The translations under genes were made by a program, and so were the position numbers. The notes under the pieces were generated by a model that ran no database searches, was not told the origin of the DNA, and worked only from the letters and a program-made list of their open reading frames with translations. Source: Clostridia bacterium (GTDB lineage Bacteria > Bacillota > Clostridia > Oscillospirales > Acutalibacteraceae). From it: DNA of 64,000 nucleotides. Shown here in pieces: positions 7,648 to 16,155 of this stretch (the stretch's first letter is position 1; each line of letters begins with the position of its first letter). The stretch spans positions 1 to 64,000 of the forward strand of contig JAFUIO010000013.1 in the NCBI GenBank assembly GCA_017468425.1. Direction: 5' to 3'.

Positions 7648-10600
7648 TTTTCTTCCTCCAATTTTTCAAGAACAGGTTCTTTCTGGATACCGATAGGCTT
7701 GAAGAAATAATATTTTGTATATTCCTCGTGCTCAACTCGCCATGCATCAGGACCGTGCCATTTTCTTGTTAAGTCGTTATTGTGAATTGCACCGAAGCTA
7801 TTATAACGGTGGCCGAATGCGGTTATTTCAATAAGATGTTCACCCACTTCAAGGTGACCCAACTCTGCCGAATACGGCTCAAAAGCAATTCTTCCGCAGT
7901 CTTTTCCGTCAACCGAAACTGCAATAACAGGGTTGCGGAACATTGTGCAGGAAAGCCTGTAATCGCCTTCTTCAACGTTTACTTTACACTTATATGTAAG
8001 ATTTCCGCCGTAGAAAGGCATACCGAATCTTAAATATTCACCGAAGCAGATTTTTTCGCGTTTTTCTGTAATTGTGATTCTTTCGCCTTCAACAACCACG
8101 CCGAAGTTACCGAGAAGATAACCCCATTCAACGTTAGTTTTCTTTGCAAAAGGCATTTTAATTTCAATCACGTTATCGCCTTTATGAAGCTTGCCGATGT
8201 TCATTTTCACAAGGCATTCATCAACATAGAAGCCTTCGTATTTCTGCTCAAGAATTTCGCCATTCACACTGATTTCGCAGAGTTCAGGTCTTTCGTAAGC
8301 GAAATAAACATCGTCCTCTGTGTCAATTTCAGAATGAATTGTATAACGCAATCTGAGTGTATGACTTGCATTTTCTTCATTCTTGATAACCCAGGGCTGT
8401 GCAACAGATTCTTTTCTTGATGGATAACCGAGTACTTCTCTGAATTTATCATCAATAAGAAGAACCTCTTCTTCTGCCTGCCATTTACCGCCGTCAAAGC
8501 TGTATTCTGCTCTTTCAAGAAGTGCAACGTTAGGCTCTGACATTTCGTATTCCATTTCACCGAGAAGGTGGATTCTTTCTGCAACATCTCTTTCGCTGAC
8601 AGAAAGGTCTGATGAATGTTCTTCAGCCTCTGTAAGTTTAAGAAGTACGCTGTCGTGGCTGTAAATCACTTTTTTTATTACAGTGAAGCCGTTTCTGCAG
8701 TCAGAATCAATATGTGAAATTTCACCTGTCAGTGTGTCATAAAGTTCTGCATTGAATGTGCCCTTTACCTTGATTGTAAGCTCTGTTTCATCAATAAGGT
8801 CTGACATACGTTTTTCAGCATTTGCAATAAAGAGCCATTTACAATCGTTATCGTTTCTCAACTGATAGAAAAGGTTTTTGGCATTCTTGCCTGCATCGTC
8901 AAGAAGATAAACTGTTTTGAATTCTTCAAGGCTCTTTACAAGGCTTGCCTGAGTGAAAGAAACATTGTCGCATTCTTCAGAGAAATCAAGTGCTTCATCA
9001 CTTAAGACCGCATCAACGTGCTTGGGCACAGAGCCGAGGAAAATAACTTTACCGCCCGCTTTTCTGAAAGCCTTGAGTCTTTCAAGAGTTGTACCTCTGA
9101 TTGTTTCAAGAGCAGGAACAATTACAACATCGTAAGCCATTTCGCCTACTGTGAATTTATTGCCTGACTGATTTTCATTAAGTGAGGGAAGAAGTGATTC
9201 AGCAATAAAATCAAAATCAAGCTGATTTGAAAGAAGCCATAAAACTACATTCTGGAAATTCTGTTCAAGTTCTTCTCTGAAAAGACCTGTCTGTTCCTGA
9301 GGACCGAAACGCAACCAGAAGCTTTCAACCGGATGAATAAGGCCGATTTTCACTTCTGCCTTACCGCGTGTCATAGCAGTGTTGACACGTGCAAAATGGT
9401 CTTCAATTAATTTATATTCTTTATACCAGGGTGACTGATAGAAAATTGATGCAGGATAGTCACGCTTTGCTTCGCCTTCCATACTATACCATGAAAGATG
9501 GTGAACGCGGTTTGTAATGCCAAGCACTGCCTGCCAGTCTCCCTGCTGTTTGTGGCCTCTGAAATCAAATTCCCAGCCTGTTACACCGTAAAGCTCACTG
9601 AGTACACCTTCTCTGCCGTACTGGTGAGATGCACTCTGTGCCTGCTTTGCAGTTGTGTATTCTCTCTGGTCGCAGAGCATATCAATGCCGGGAAGACCGA
9701 ATGAACGGTATGAACGCATTGATTCACCTGTTGCGGAAGTCTGTGAATTAAGATTCTGTTCCTCCATCATATGACCTGTCAGCGGAAGATTATGTTCATC
9801 GCACCATTTGCCGATTGTATCAGCAAAGCCTGATGCAAGAAGCTCTGCAGAAAGGTCGTGGTATCTGTATCTTGCAACAGAAACTGCTGATTGGGGCAAA
9901 TCCCAGAAAATTTCAGGCAAAGTATCAAAGAAATCTTCACCGTATTTTTCTTTATAAATTTCAGGAAGTCTGCCTGTATAGGGGATAATCTCACTTGTTC
10001 TGTCTTCCGCAAAATCAAGTGAAGTTTTTCTTGTATGCTGAGGCTCATCTGTGAAAATAGCAGGTACTGTATCGCCGATATATTCTTCGAGTGCATCATA
10101 ATATCTCTGATGAGTTACTTCAACAAACTTTTTGATAGCATCAGGGTTGAGAGTATCAACATAAGTCTGGTTATTGAACCACGCAGAGGGCTTTGATACT
10201 TCAAGATATGCATACCACACATTGTTGCCGTCTTCGTTTTCAGAAAGTCTCTTATAATTTTTAAGATATCCGTTTTCCAAAGTGATATCGTACTTTGCAA
10301 GAAGCTCACCGTCTTTTGAAAGAGTGCCCATACTCTGTGAATCGTTGAGTTTTCTTTCAACTGCGTCTTCTTTCTTTATGGGTGAAAAGGCTATGTATCT
10401 CGCTCTGAATTCTTCATTGCAGGTTACAAGTCCGCCTGCAAAGCCTGAAGGCCAGCGGTCTTCGTCATAAAGGTATGCCTTCATACCCTTTTCTTTTGCA
10501 CGTTCAACACAAGCTTTGAAATGCTCAAGATATTCATCGCTCATATAATCGATATCAAGACCTGTACGGCAATGCATATGTGCACCACCAATACCCATTT

Positions 10601-10745
10601 CTTCAAAATAATCAAGCTGTTTTTTCATTTTTTCCTTATCCAGGTTATTGTTAAGTGCCCAGAAAGGTTCGCCACGATATTCATTTGTGGGATTTCTGAA
10701 AAGCTCTTTACTTAAACTTTTTTCTTTCGACTTTGGAAAAATCAT
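7644..10745 (-). CDS. Large glycoside hydrolase, GH106-like (alpha-L-rhamnosidase-type)
   Basis: A 1033-aa cytoplasmic protein without a signal peptide. Its N-terminal TIM-barrel opening (PFWALNNNLDKEKMKKQL, GIGGAHMHCRTGLD, AYLYDEDRWPSGFAGG) matches the family annotated as GH106/alpha-L-rhamnosidase-like. A glutamine-amidotransferase-like segment follows (about 470-600), then beta-sandwich carbohydrate-binding modules to the C-terminus. Length fits that family. GGGGAG precedes the ATG. The gene starts only about 20 bp past a terminator-like hairpin (10766-10789), with no room for an obvious promoter. It overlaps the M20 peptidase gene by 4 bp. Exact sugar specificity is unknown; GH106-like proteins include many untested members. 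Confidence 0.68.
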   Translation of the reverse strand: MIFPKSKEKSLSKELFRNPTNEYRGEPFWALNNNLDKEKMKKQLDYFEEMGIGGAHMHCRTGLDIDYMSDEYLEHFKACVERAKEKGMKAYLYDEDRWPSGFAGGLVTCNEEFRARYIAFSPIKKEDAVERKLNDSQSMGTLSKDGELLAKYDITLENGYLKNYKRLSENEDGNNVWYAYLEVSKPSAWFNNQTYVDTLNPDAIKKFVEVTHQRYYDALEEYIGDTVPAIFTDEPQHTRKTSLDFAEDRTSEIIPYTGRLPEIYKEKYGEDFFDTLPEIFWDLPQSAVSVARYRYHDLSAELLASGFADTIGKWCDEHNLPLTGHMMEEQNLNSQTSATGESMRSYRSFGLPGIDMLCDQREYTTAKQAQSASHQYGREGVLSELYGVTGWEFDFRGHKQQGDWQAVLGITNRVHHLSWYSMEGEAKRDYPASIFYQSPWYKEYKLIEDHFARVNTAMTRGKAEVKIGLIHPVESFWLRFGPQEQTGLFREELEQNFQNVVLWLLSNQLDFDFIAESLLPSLNENQSGNKFTVGEMAYDVVIVPALETIRGTTLERLKAFRKAGGKVIFLGSVPKHVDAVLSDEALDFSEECDNVSFTQASLVKSLEEFKTVYLLDDAGKNAKNLFYQLRNDNDCKWLFIANAEKRMSDLIDETELTIKVKGTFNAELYDTLTGEISHIDSDCRNGFTVIKKVIYSHDSVLLKLTEAEEHSSDLSVSERDVAERIHLLGEMEYEMSEPNVALLERAEYSFDGGKWQAEEEVLLIDDKFREVLGYPSRKESVAQPWVIKNEENASHTLRLRYTIHSEIDTEDDVYFAYERPELCEISVNGEILEQKYEGFYVDECLVKMNIGKLHKGDNVIEIKMPFAKKTNVEWGYLLGNFGVVVEGERITITEKREKICFGEYLRFGMPFYGGNLTYKCKVNVEEGDYRLSCTMFRNPVIAVSVDGKDCGRIAFEPYSAELGHLEVGEHLIEITAFGHRYNSFGAIHNNDLTRKWHGPDAWRVEHEEYTKYYFFKPIGIQKEPVLEKLEEEK

Positions 10746-10765
10746 ATCTGTCTCCCCTTTATAAA

Positions 10766-10789
10766 AAGCCGCACAGAACTGTACGGCTT
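10766..10789 (-). terminator. Terminator or attenuator after the ECF gene
   Basis: On the minus strand AAGCCGTACAG/CTGTGCGGCTT, an 11-bp stem with one G-U pair, followed by TTTTTAT. It lies between the end of the ECF gene and the start of the glycosidase gene. Confidence 0.75.
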
Positions 10790-10796
10790 AAATTTT

Positions 10797-11423
10797 TCAG
10801 ATTCGCATTTTTTTATTTGCAACCATAAGTGCCTTACTTACGGCAGAAGCAACAATAAGACATGAAGCAATTTCAACAAGTCCGTTTACACCCACTAAAG
10901 CCACAATAAATGCAAGGAAATTACCTGCACCGCTCTGTGCCATCATATTCTGAATGAAATCTGTTTTACCGAAAAGTAAAACAAGTGATGCCATAAAGAA
11001 CGCAGTGTTGAAAACAGGTCCGCTTACCGCAGCAACCGGGAAAGCAATACCTGCTGATTTTTTACCGTCGAGAGCTTTTGATATTCCCTTGAAAATGAGA
11101 CCGCATAAAAATCCTGCGAGAACACGTGTGGGAATACACATCACGAAAGTAAAAAACGGACTGATACCCATAAGAGTTGTGCCGAATGCATCCATTCCGA
11201 AGCACTGTGCGAAACTGGTTATACCGAATACAAGCCCCATAAAAGCTCCCGCACCCGGACCGAGGACAATTGCCCCCGTAACAACGGGAATAATGACAAG
11301 AGCGATTGAGAGAGGTCCTATTTTCAGATACCCCAGCGGTGTGAAGGACATTACAACAACTATTGCAGTTAATACTGCAAGCTGAGTGAACTTCACGAGT
11401 TTTGACATTTGTGTTTTTTGCAT
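10797..11423 (-). CDS. ECF transporter S component, probable pantothenate transporter
   Basis: A 208-aa integral membrane protein with about six helices. It has the alternating hydrophobic pattern and Gly-rich turns of ECF S components (LGPGAGAFMGLVFGITSF). AAGGAGG precedes the ATG. It follows coaX by 69 bp on the same strand; coaX phosphorylates pantothenate, so pantothenate or a close precursor is the best guess for the cargo (inference from neighbourhood). The energising EcfA/EcfT subunits are not in the window, as expected for a group II system with a shared module. A Lys/Arg-rich end (ANKKMRI) lies in the cytoplasm. Confidence 0.82.
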   Translation of the reverse strand: MQKTQMSKLVKFTQLAVLTAIVVVMSFTPLGYLKIGPLSIALVIIPVVTGAIVLGPGAGAFMGLVFGITSFAQCFGMDAFGTTLMGISPFFTFVMCIPTRVLAGFLCGLIFKGISKALDGKKSAGIAFPVAAVSGPVFNTAFFMASLVLLFGKTDFIQNMMAQSGAGNFLAFIVALVGVNGLVEIASCLIVASAVSKALMVANKKMRI

Positions 11424-11492
11424 TTTATATTCCTCCTTGCTGTCGCTCCGCTTGAATGCGGATACGGCGCAAAATTTAGCAAAAAAATTAAA

Positions 11493-12269
11493 TTATTTAC
11501 TTTTCACGTTTTTATCGTAAATGATTTTAAGCCCTTCAAGGAGAAGGTACTTATCATATTCGATTTCTGTTTTACAATTTGCGATTACACTTCTTGCGAA
11601 ACCGCCTGTTGCCACGATTGACGCAGGTTTTCTGCCTATTTCTTCCGAGAAACGCTCAACCATACCGTCTATCATTGCGGCTGTGCCCACAAGTGTACCT
11701 GAAAGAATACAGTCAATTGTGTTCTTACCTAATGCACTTTTCGCTCTCTTGATACCGATATTCGGCAGAAGTGAAGCAGAAGAAGAAAGTGCATTCATTG
11801 AAACATTGATACCTGCTGCAATTGTACAACCGAGAAAACTTCCGTTTTCATCAATAACATAAATTTTACTTGCAGTTCCCAGGTCAATTACAAAACAAGG
11901 CAAGGGATATTTTTTCATCGCCGCAACTCCGCCTGTTACAAAATCAGCACCAAGTGTTGACGGGTCATCAATAAGAATATTAAGACCGGTTTTTATGCCG
12001 GGCCCTACAATCAGGGAAGTAATACCTGTCAGCCTTCTTACAGCCTCACCTACAGGGAAAGTAACTTCAGGCACAACGCTGCTTAAAATACTGCCTGAAA
12101 ACTCATCTTTTTCAACTGAATACAGCTTGAAAATATTCATAATTTCGCAGGCATACTGGTCGGCCATTCTTTTTTTATCGGTTGCAAGACGGGAAACGAA
12201 AACAAGCTCATCCCCTTTAAAAGCACCGATAGTTATGTTTGTATTTCCTATATCTATTGTAAGAACCAT
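11493..12269 (-). CDS. coaX: Type III pantothenate kinase
   Basis: A 258-aa kinase catalysing the first step of coenzyme A synthesis: pantothenate plus ATP to 4'-phosphopantothenate. It has the ASKHA fold signatures of CoaX: phosphate-1 motif DIGNTNITIG at residues 6-15, GADFVTGGVAA, DLGTASKIYV, and ATGGFA near the C-terminus. Length is standard. CGGAGA lies before the ATG, and a consensus promoter lies at 12302-12330. Type III kinases are insensitive to CoA feedback and need a monovalent cation (family knowledge). It leads an operon with the ECF S component. Confidence 0.95.
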   Translation of the reverse strand: MVLTIDIGNTNITIGAFKGDELVFVSRLATDKKRMADQYACEIMNIFKLYSVEKDEFSGSILSSVVPEVTFPVGEAVRRLTGITSLIVGPGIKTGLNILIDDPSTLGADFVTGGVAAMKKYPLPCFVIDLGTASKIYVIDENGSFLGCTIAAGINVSMNALSSSASLLPNIGIKRAKSALGKNTIDCILSGTLVGTAAMIDGMVERFSEEIGRKPASIVATGGFARSVIANCKTEIEYDKYLLLEGLKIIYDKNVKSK

Positions 12270-12301
12270 ACTGATTATCTCCGAAATGCGACTTTTTTCA
12301 T

Positions 12302-12330
12302 ATTATACTCTATTATTTTTGAAAAATCAA
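12302..12330 (-). promoter_or_regulatory. Sigma-A promoter of coaX
   Basis: Minus strand TTGATT (12330-12325), 17-bp spacer, TATAAT (12307-12302). A plus-strand TATAAT at 12334-12339 probably belongs to the divergent radical-SAM gene, whose -35 box is weak. Confidence 0.7.
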
Positions 12331-12371
12331 TGCTATAATACCAGCAACAGAAAAAATTTTGAGGTATTTTT

Positions 12372-13244
12372 ATGCAGTGTAATATTTGTCCGAGAAAATG
12401 TAATATTGACCGCAGCAAGCACACAGGTTACTGCGGTATAACAGATACTATAAAAATCGCAAGAGCCGAGCTTCATTTCTGGGAAGAGCCTTGCATCAGC
12501 GGCACAAACGGCTCAGGCACTATTTTCTTTTCAGGGTGTCCTCTCAGGTGTGTTTATTGCCAGAATAATGACATCAGCTCAGGCGGATTCGGTAAAGAAA
12601 TTTCCGCAGAACGTTTAGCGGAAATTTTCAGGGAGCTTGAAGAAAAAGGCGCTCACAACATCAATCTTGTAACACCCACTCACTATTCCGAACAGATACT
12701 TGAGGCCTTCAGTATTTACAGACCGAAAATCCCCGTTGTTTACAACTGTTCAGGCTACGAAAGCGTTGAAACACTGAAGAAGTTCAGAGATATTGTTGAC
12801 ATTTATCTTACCGATATCAAATATTTTGACAGCGATGTAAGCCTTAAATATTCAAAAGCGGAGGATTATTTCGATGTTGCATCTCTTGCAGTAAAAGAGA
12901 TGATTTCACAGCAACCCGAAAATATTTTTGACGAATACGGAATTATGCAGAAAGGTGTTATTATCCGCCATCTTGTACTCCCGCTTAATCTTACACAGAC
13001 AAAGAAGATCCTTGAATGGATAAAGAGCGAATTATCCGATAACGTAATTATCAGCCTTATGAGCCAGTATGTGCCGATGGGAAAAGCATCGGAATATAAA
13101 GAAATCAACAGAAAAATCACATCACGCGAATACGAAAAAGCCCTGGGTTTTATGGAAGAACTTGGCTTTGAAAACGGATTTATGCAGGAATTATCTTCAT
13201 CAAAAAAAGATTTTATACCACCCTTCAACCTTGATGGTGTATGA
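12372..13244 (+). CDS. Radical-SAM protein, pyruvate formate-lyase activase-like (COG1313 type)
   Basis: A 290-aa radical S-adenosylmethionine protein. The [4Fe-4S] motif is C56-x3-C60-x2-C63 (GCPLRCVYC). An N-terminal Cys cluster (CNICPRKC and YCG, residues 3-21) is typical of the PflA-related COG1313 group and may bind a second metal centre. TDIKYFD and a GVIIRHLVLP strand are also characteristic. The family is annotated as putative PFL activating enzyme, but no glycyl-radical enzyme lies next to it, so the target is unknown. It is divergent from coaX. Confidence 0.85.
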   Translation: MQCNICPRKCNIDRSKHTGYCGITDTIKIARAELHFWEEPCISGTNGSGTIFFSGCPLRCVYCQNNDISSGGFGKEISAERLAEIFRELEEKGAHNINLVTPTHYSEQILEAFSIYRPKIPVVYNCSGYESVETLKKFRDIVDIYLTDIKYFDSDVSLKYSKAEDYFDVASLAVKEMISQQPENIFDEYGIMQKGVIIRHLVLPLNLTQTKKILEWIKSELSDNVIISLMSQYVPMGKASEYKEINRKITSREYEKALGFMEELGFENGFMQELSSSKKDFIPPFNLDGV

Positions 13245-13264
13245 TAAAAATTTGTAAAAATATA

Positions 13265-13293
13265 TTGATATCGGCAACAAATTATGTTAATAT
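13265..13293 (+). promoter_or_regulatory. Sigma-A promoter of the inositol operon
   Basis: TTGATA (13265-13270), 17-bp spacer, TAATAT (13288-13293), about 33 bp upstream of the metallophosphoesterase start. I saw no obvious long palindrome for an IolR-type repressor next to it. Confidence 0.65.
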
Positions 13294-13326
13294 GTATAGT
13301 GAAATATTTACACGGAGGTTTTATCT

Positions 13327-14532
13327 ATGAAAAACAAAATTTTAGCTGCAATTCTTGCTGTTGTAATGCTTATGAGCTTTGCAACAACTGCTTTTGCTGC
13401 AAACGAAACTACTGAAACCGAATCAGCTCTTCAGTTCGGTAAAGACGGTAAATTCCAGATTCTCGTTCTTGCTGACGTACAGGACAATAACCCTGTTAAT
13501 GAAGACACACTTCAGTACATCAGAGAAGCTCTCGACACTGTTAAACCTGACCTTGTTGTTTTCAACGGCGACAACATCACTATCGATGACAAAGCTGCTT
13601 ACGACCAGCTTATGCAGCCCCTTGTTGAAAGAGGTCAGAAATTTACTTTCGTTTTCGGTAACCACGATGTAGAAGACAGATCTTTTACAAAAGAAGACAT
13701 TCTTGAAATCTTCCAGTCATATGAAGGCTGCCTTGCTTACGATGCAGACCCTGCTCTTCACGGCTGTGCAACTCACAATCTCCCCATTCTCTCATCTGAT
13801 GGTTCAAAAGTTGCTTTCAACCTCTGGATGTTTGACAGCGGCGACTATCTCACAAACGAAGACGGCTCATGGTATTATGATGAATACGACAGCAGAGTTT
13901 ATGACTGCGTAAGAAAAGACCAGATTGAATGGTACAAAAACGTAAGTAAACAGCTTGAAGCTGAAAACGGCGGCAAAGTTCCTTCAATTGCATTCGAACA
14001 CATTATCACAGAAGAAGGTGTGGCAGCAATTCTTCCCAAAATGCCTTCATTCCTCGGTGCAATCGGCAGAAGCTTCACTAACGGTAACGCATATTCTTTC
14101 GTTCCTGTATTCACAAGAATCAAAGACGGCTTTATCTTTGAACCCCCCTGCCCCTCAACTGAAAATGACGGCCAGTGGGATGCATTCGTAGAACGCGGTG
14201 ACGTTCTCGGTTGCGTATTCGGTCACGACCACGTAAACTCATTTATCGCTGAATATAACGGTATCGATGCTATTATGACACCCGGTATCACAAGTGAATC
14301 TTATAAAGACGATATGTTAAGAGGCGGCAGAATCATCACTATTGATGAAAACGACCCCTGGAACTATGAAACAGAAATGCTTCACTTCCATGCTCTTGCT
14401 CTTAAAGAAGGCTCTCTTATCCCCGAAGTAACAGGACAGAGCATCGCAGAATTCAGACTTCAGGAATTCCTTCTCGGCATTTCAGAGGTTGCACTTACAA
14501 TCGGTCAGATTCTTACTTTCTTTATCAGATAA
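13327..14532 (+). CDS. Secreted calcineurin-like metallophosphoesterase
   Basis: A 401-aa exported phosphoesterase: signal peptide 1-25 (AFA cleavage site), then metal-site motifs ADVQDN (Asp50, Gln52), NGDN (81-83), GNHD (111-114), FEHI and GHDH (about 300). The first motif has Gln where D-x-H is usual, so one metal ligand is changed. The last ~20 residues are hydrophobic (FLLGISEVALTIGQIL) and may tether it to the membrane. CGGAGG precedes the ATG. It sits directly upstream of an inositol transporter and catabolic genes, so releasing inositol from phosphorylated inositols outside the cell is an attractive inference. Two cytosolic relatives lie at 48698 and 49856. Confidence 0.85.
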   Translation: MKNKILAAILAVVMLMSFATTAFAANETTETESALQFGKDGKFQILVLADVQDNNPVNEDTLQYIREALDTVKPDLVVFNGDNITIDDKAAYDQLMQPLVERGQKFTFVFGNHDVEDRSFTKEDILEIFQSYEGCLAYDADPALHGCATHNLPILSSDGSKVAFNLWMFDSGDYLTNEDGSWYYDEYDSRVYDCVRKDQIEWYKNVSKQLEAENGGKVPSIAFEHIITEEGVAAILPKMPSFLGAIGRSFTNGNAYSFVPVFTRIKDGFIFEPPCPSTENDGQWDAFVERGDVLGCVFGHDHVNSFIAEYNGIDAIMTPGITSESYKDDMLRGGRIITIDENDPWNYETEMLHFHALALKEGSLIPEVTGQSIAEFRLQEFLLGISEVALTIGQILTFFIR

Positions 14533-14567
14533 AATAAAAAGAACCATTTTTAAAGGAGGGTAAAACA

Positions 14568-16097
14568 ATGTCCACTGAAGTTAAAGCAATTGACACTTCA
14601 CGAAACTATGTGCCCAATAAAGAATTTTATATGTACTGTATCGGCGGTGCAGGTCAGGGTATGATTTATGCAATTATGTCTTCATACATATCCGACTTCT
14701 ACACAAACGTTATGCAGTTACCGCTTATTTTCGTTCTTCTTCTCATGCTCCTTGCCCGTGTATGGGACGCAATCAACGACCCGATGATGGGTATGATTGT
14801 TGACAGAACAACAACAAAATGGGGTAAAATGAAGCCCTATATTCTCTGGGCAGTTGTACCGATAGCAGTTTTATCCTTCCTTATGTTCTATATTCCCGAG
14901 GGATTCTCAAAAACACAGCTTATGATTTATTCAGGCATCGTTTACGTTCTCTGGGGAATGACATACACAGTTGCAGACGTTCCTTTCTGGAGCCTCCCCA
15001 ATATTATGACTCCCAACCCCGACGAAAGAGGTAAAGTTATTTCTGTCGGTAAAACAGTAAACGGTGTTGGTTCTGCAATTCCTATGCTCATTTTTGCTAT
15101 TCTCGGTTTTGTTGTTCCGAAAGTTCTCCCTGCTGCATCTACTGTTGAACAGGATAAGTATAAATATATGCTTATTGCAGTTATCGCATCTGTTCTCGGC
15201 GGTATTCTCTATGCAAACTCTTACTTCCACGTTAAAGAAAGAGTTAACATCCCCAACAAACCCAGACGTGATAAATCAGAACCCGGCACACTCAGCAGAA
15301 TTTTCAAATGCAAACCTCTTATGCTCGTTGTTATAATGGGTATTCTTTCAAGCGGCAGATATCTTGTTCAGGCTGCATCTGTTCACGTTGCAAGATACGG
15401 CCTCTATGTAGGTCCCGAAATCACACCTGATATGGCACCCGAAGTTAAAGCAGAGCTTATTCAGAACAGTATTTCAACAGTAAGTACAGTTCTTATGGTA
15501 TGCGCTGCTGTAGGTATGTTCGGCTCAATGCTTGTAATGCCCTTCCTTTACAAGAAATTTGACTACAAAAAAATCATTATCTTCACATGCCTTCTCGGTT
15601 TTGCAGCATCAGTCTGCACAACAATAATCGGCTTGTTTGTTGATACAAGATATGCTCTTTATGCATGCATTCCGTTCATTATCCTTTCCTGCGTTCCTCT
15701 CGGTGCACTCAACGTTACATCTTCTGCGATGATTGGTGACTGCCTTGACTATATGGAACTTACAACAGGTCACAGAGACAATGCTCTCGGTGCTGCTTGT
15801 CAGTCATTCGTTAACAAACTCGGTAATGCAGTTGCAACAACAGGTATTATCCTTATGTATATGGTTATCGACCTTGACCCTGCAACTATGTATGCAAAAG
15901 AAGCTGTTATTTCTGCACTTGACCTGCCGCAGAATATGCAGTTTGCAATGTTCTCACTTATTTCAATCGTTCCCGGTGTAAGTATGCTCCTGTGTGCTAT
16001 ACCGCTGTTCTTCTACGACCTTGTTGGCGAAAAGAAAGACAGAATCACAAAAGAACTCAGTGAAAAACGTCAGAAAATGGGCGTTACAATAGACTAA
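14568..16097 (+). CDS. GPH-family sugar/polyol cation symporter, probable inositol importer
   Basis: A 509-aa, twelve-helix transporter of the glycoside-pentoside-hexuronide:cation symporter family (MelB-like). The cytoplasmic loop MMGMIVDRTTTKWGKMKPY is the family signature (DRTxTRWGKxRP type). AAGGAGGG precedes the ATG, 35 bp after the phosphoesterase stop. Being first after that gene and before iolC, it very likely imports myo-inositol or a related cyclitol; the specificity is inferred from context only. Confidence 0.88.
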   Translation: MSTEVKAIDTSRNYVPNKEFYMYCIGGAGQGMIYAIMSSYISDFYTNVMQLPLIFVLLLMLLARVWDAINDPMMGMIVDRTTTKWGKMKPYILWAVVPIAVLSFLMFYIPEGFSKTQLMIYSGIVYVLWGMTYTVADVPFWSLPNIMTPNPDERGKVISVGKTVNGVGSAIPMLIFAILGFVVPKVLPAASTVEQDKYKYMLIAVIASVLGGILYANSYFHVKERVNIPNKPRRDKSEPGTLSRIFKCKPLMLVVIMGILSSGRYLVQAASVHVARYGLYVGPEITPDMAPEVKAELIQNSISTVSTVLMVCAAVGMFGSMLVMPFLYKKFDYKKIIIFTCLLGFAASVCTTIIGLFVDTRYALYACIPFIILSCVPLGALNVTSSAMIGDCLDYMELTTGHRDNALGAACQSFVNKLGNAVATTGIILMYMVIDLDPATMYAKEAVISALDLPQNMQFAMFSLISIVPGVSMLLCAIPLFFYDLVGEKKDRITKELSEKRQKMGVTID

Positions 16098-16104
16098 TAT
16101 TTAT

Positions 16105-16131
16105 TGCCGGACAGGTTTTACCTGTTCGGCA
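16105..16131 (+). terminator. Intra-operon hairpin between transporter and iolC
   Basis: TGCCGGACAGG/CCTGTTCGGCA with one G-U pair (11-bp stem) and a TTTTA loop. No strong T-run follows, so it is probably an mRNA processing or stability hairpin, or a leaky terminator, that sets different levels of transporter and enzymes. Confidence 0.5.
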
Positions 16132-16155
16132 TAGATTCGTTTACGGAGGTAAATT

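Noticed and set aside
11447..11462. Small TCCGC/GCGGA hairpin between coaX and the ECF gene considered as a riboswitch
   Set aside because: Only five base pairs, no conserved aptamer features and no expression platform.
12866..13228. A 120-codon frame on the minus strand inside the radical-SAM gene
   Set aside because: It is the antisense shadow of a well-supported gene; codon bias in this AT-rich genome creates such frames.
13327..13340. Riboswitch before the inositol operon
   Set aside because: The leader is only about 30 nt from the -10 box to the ATG and forms no notable structure.
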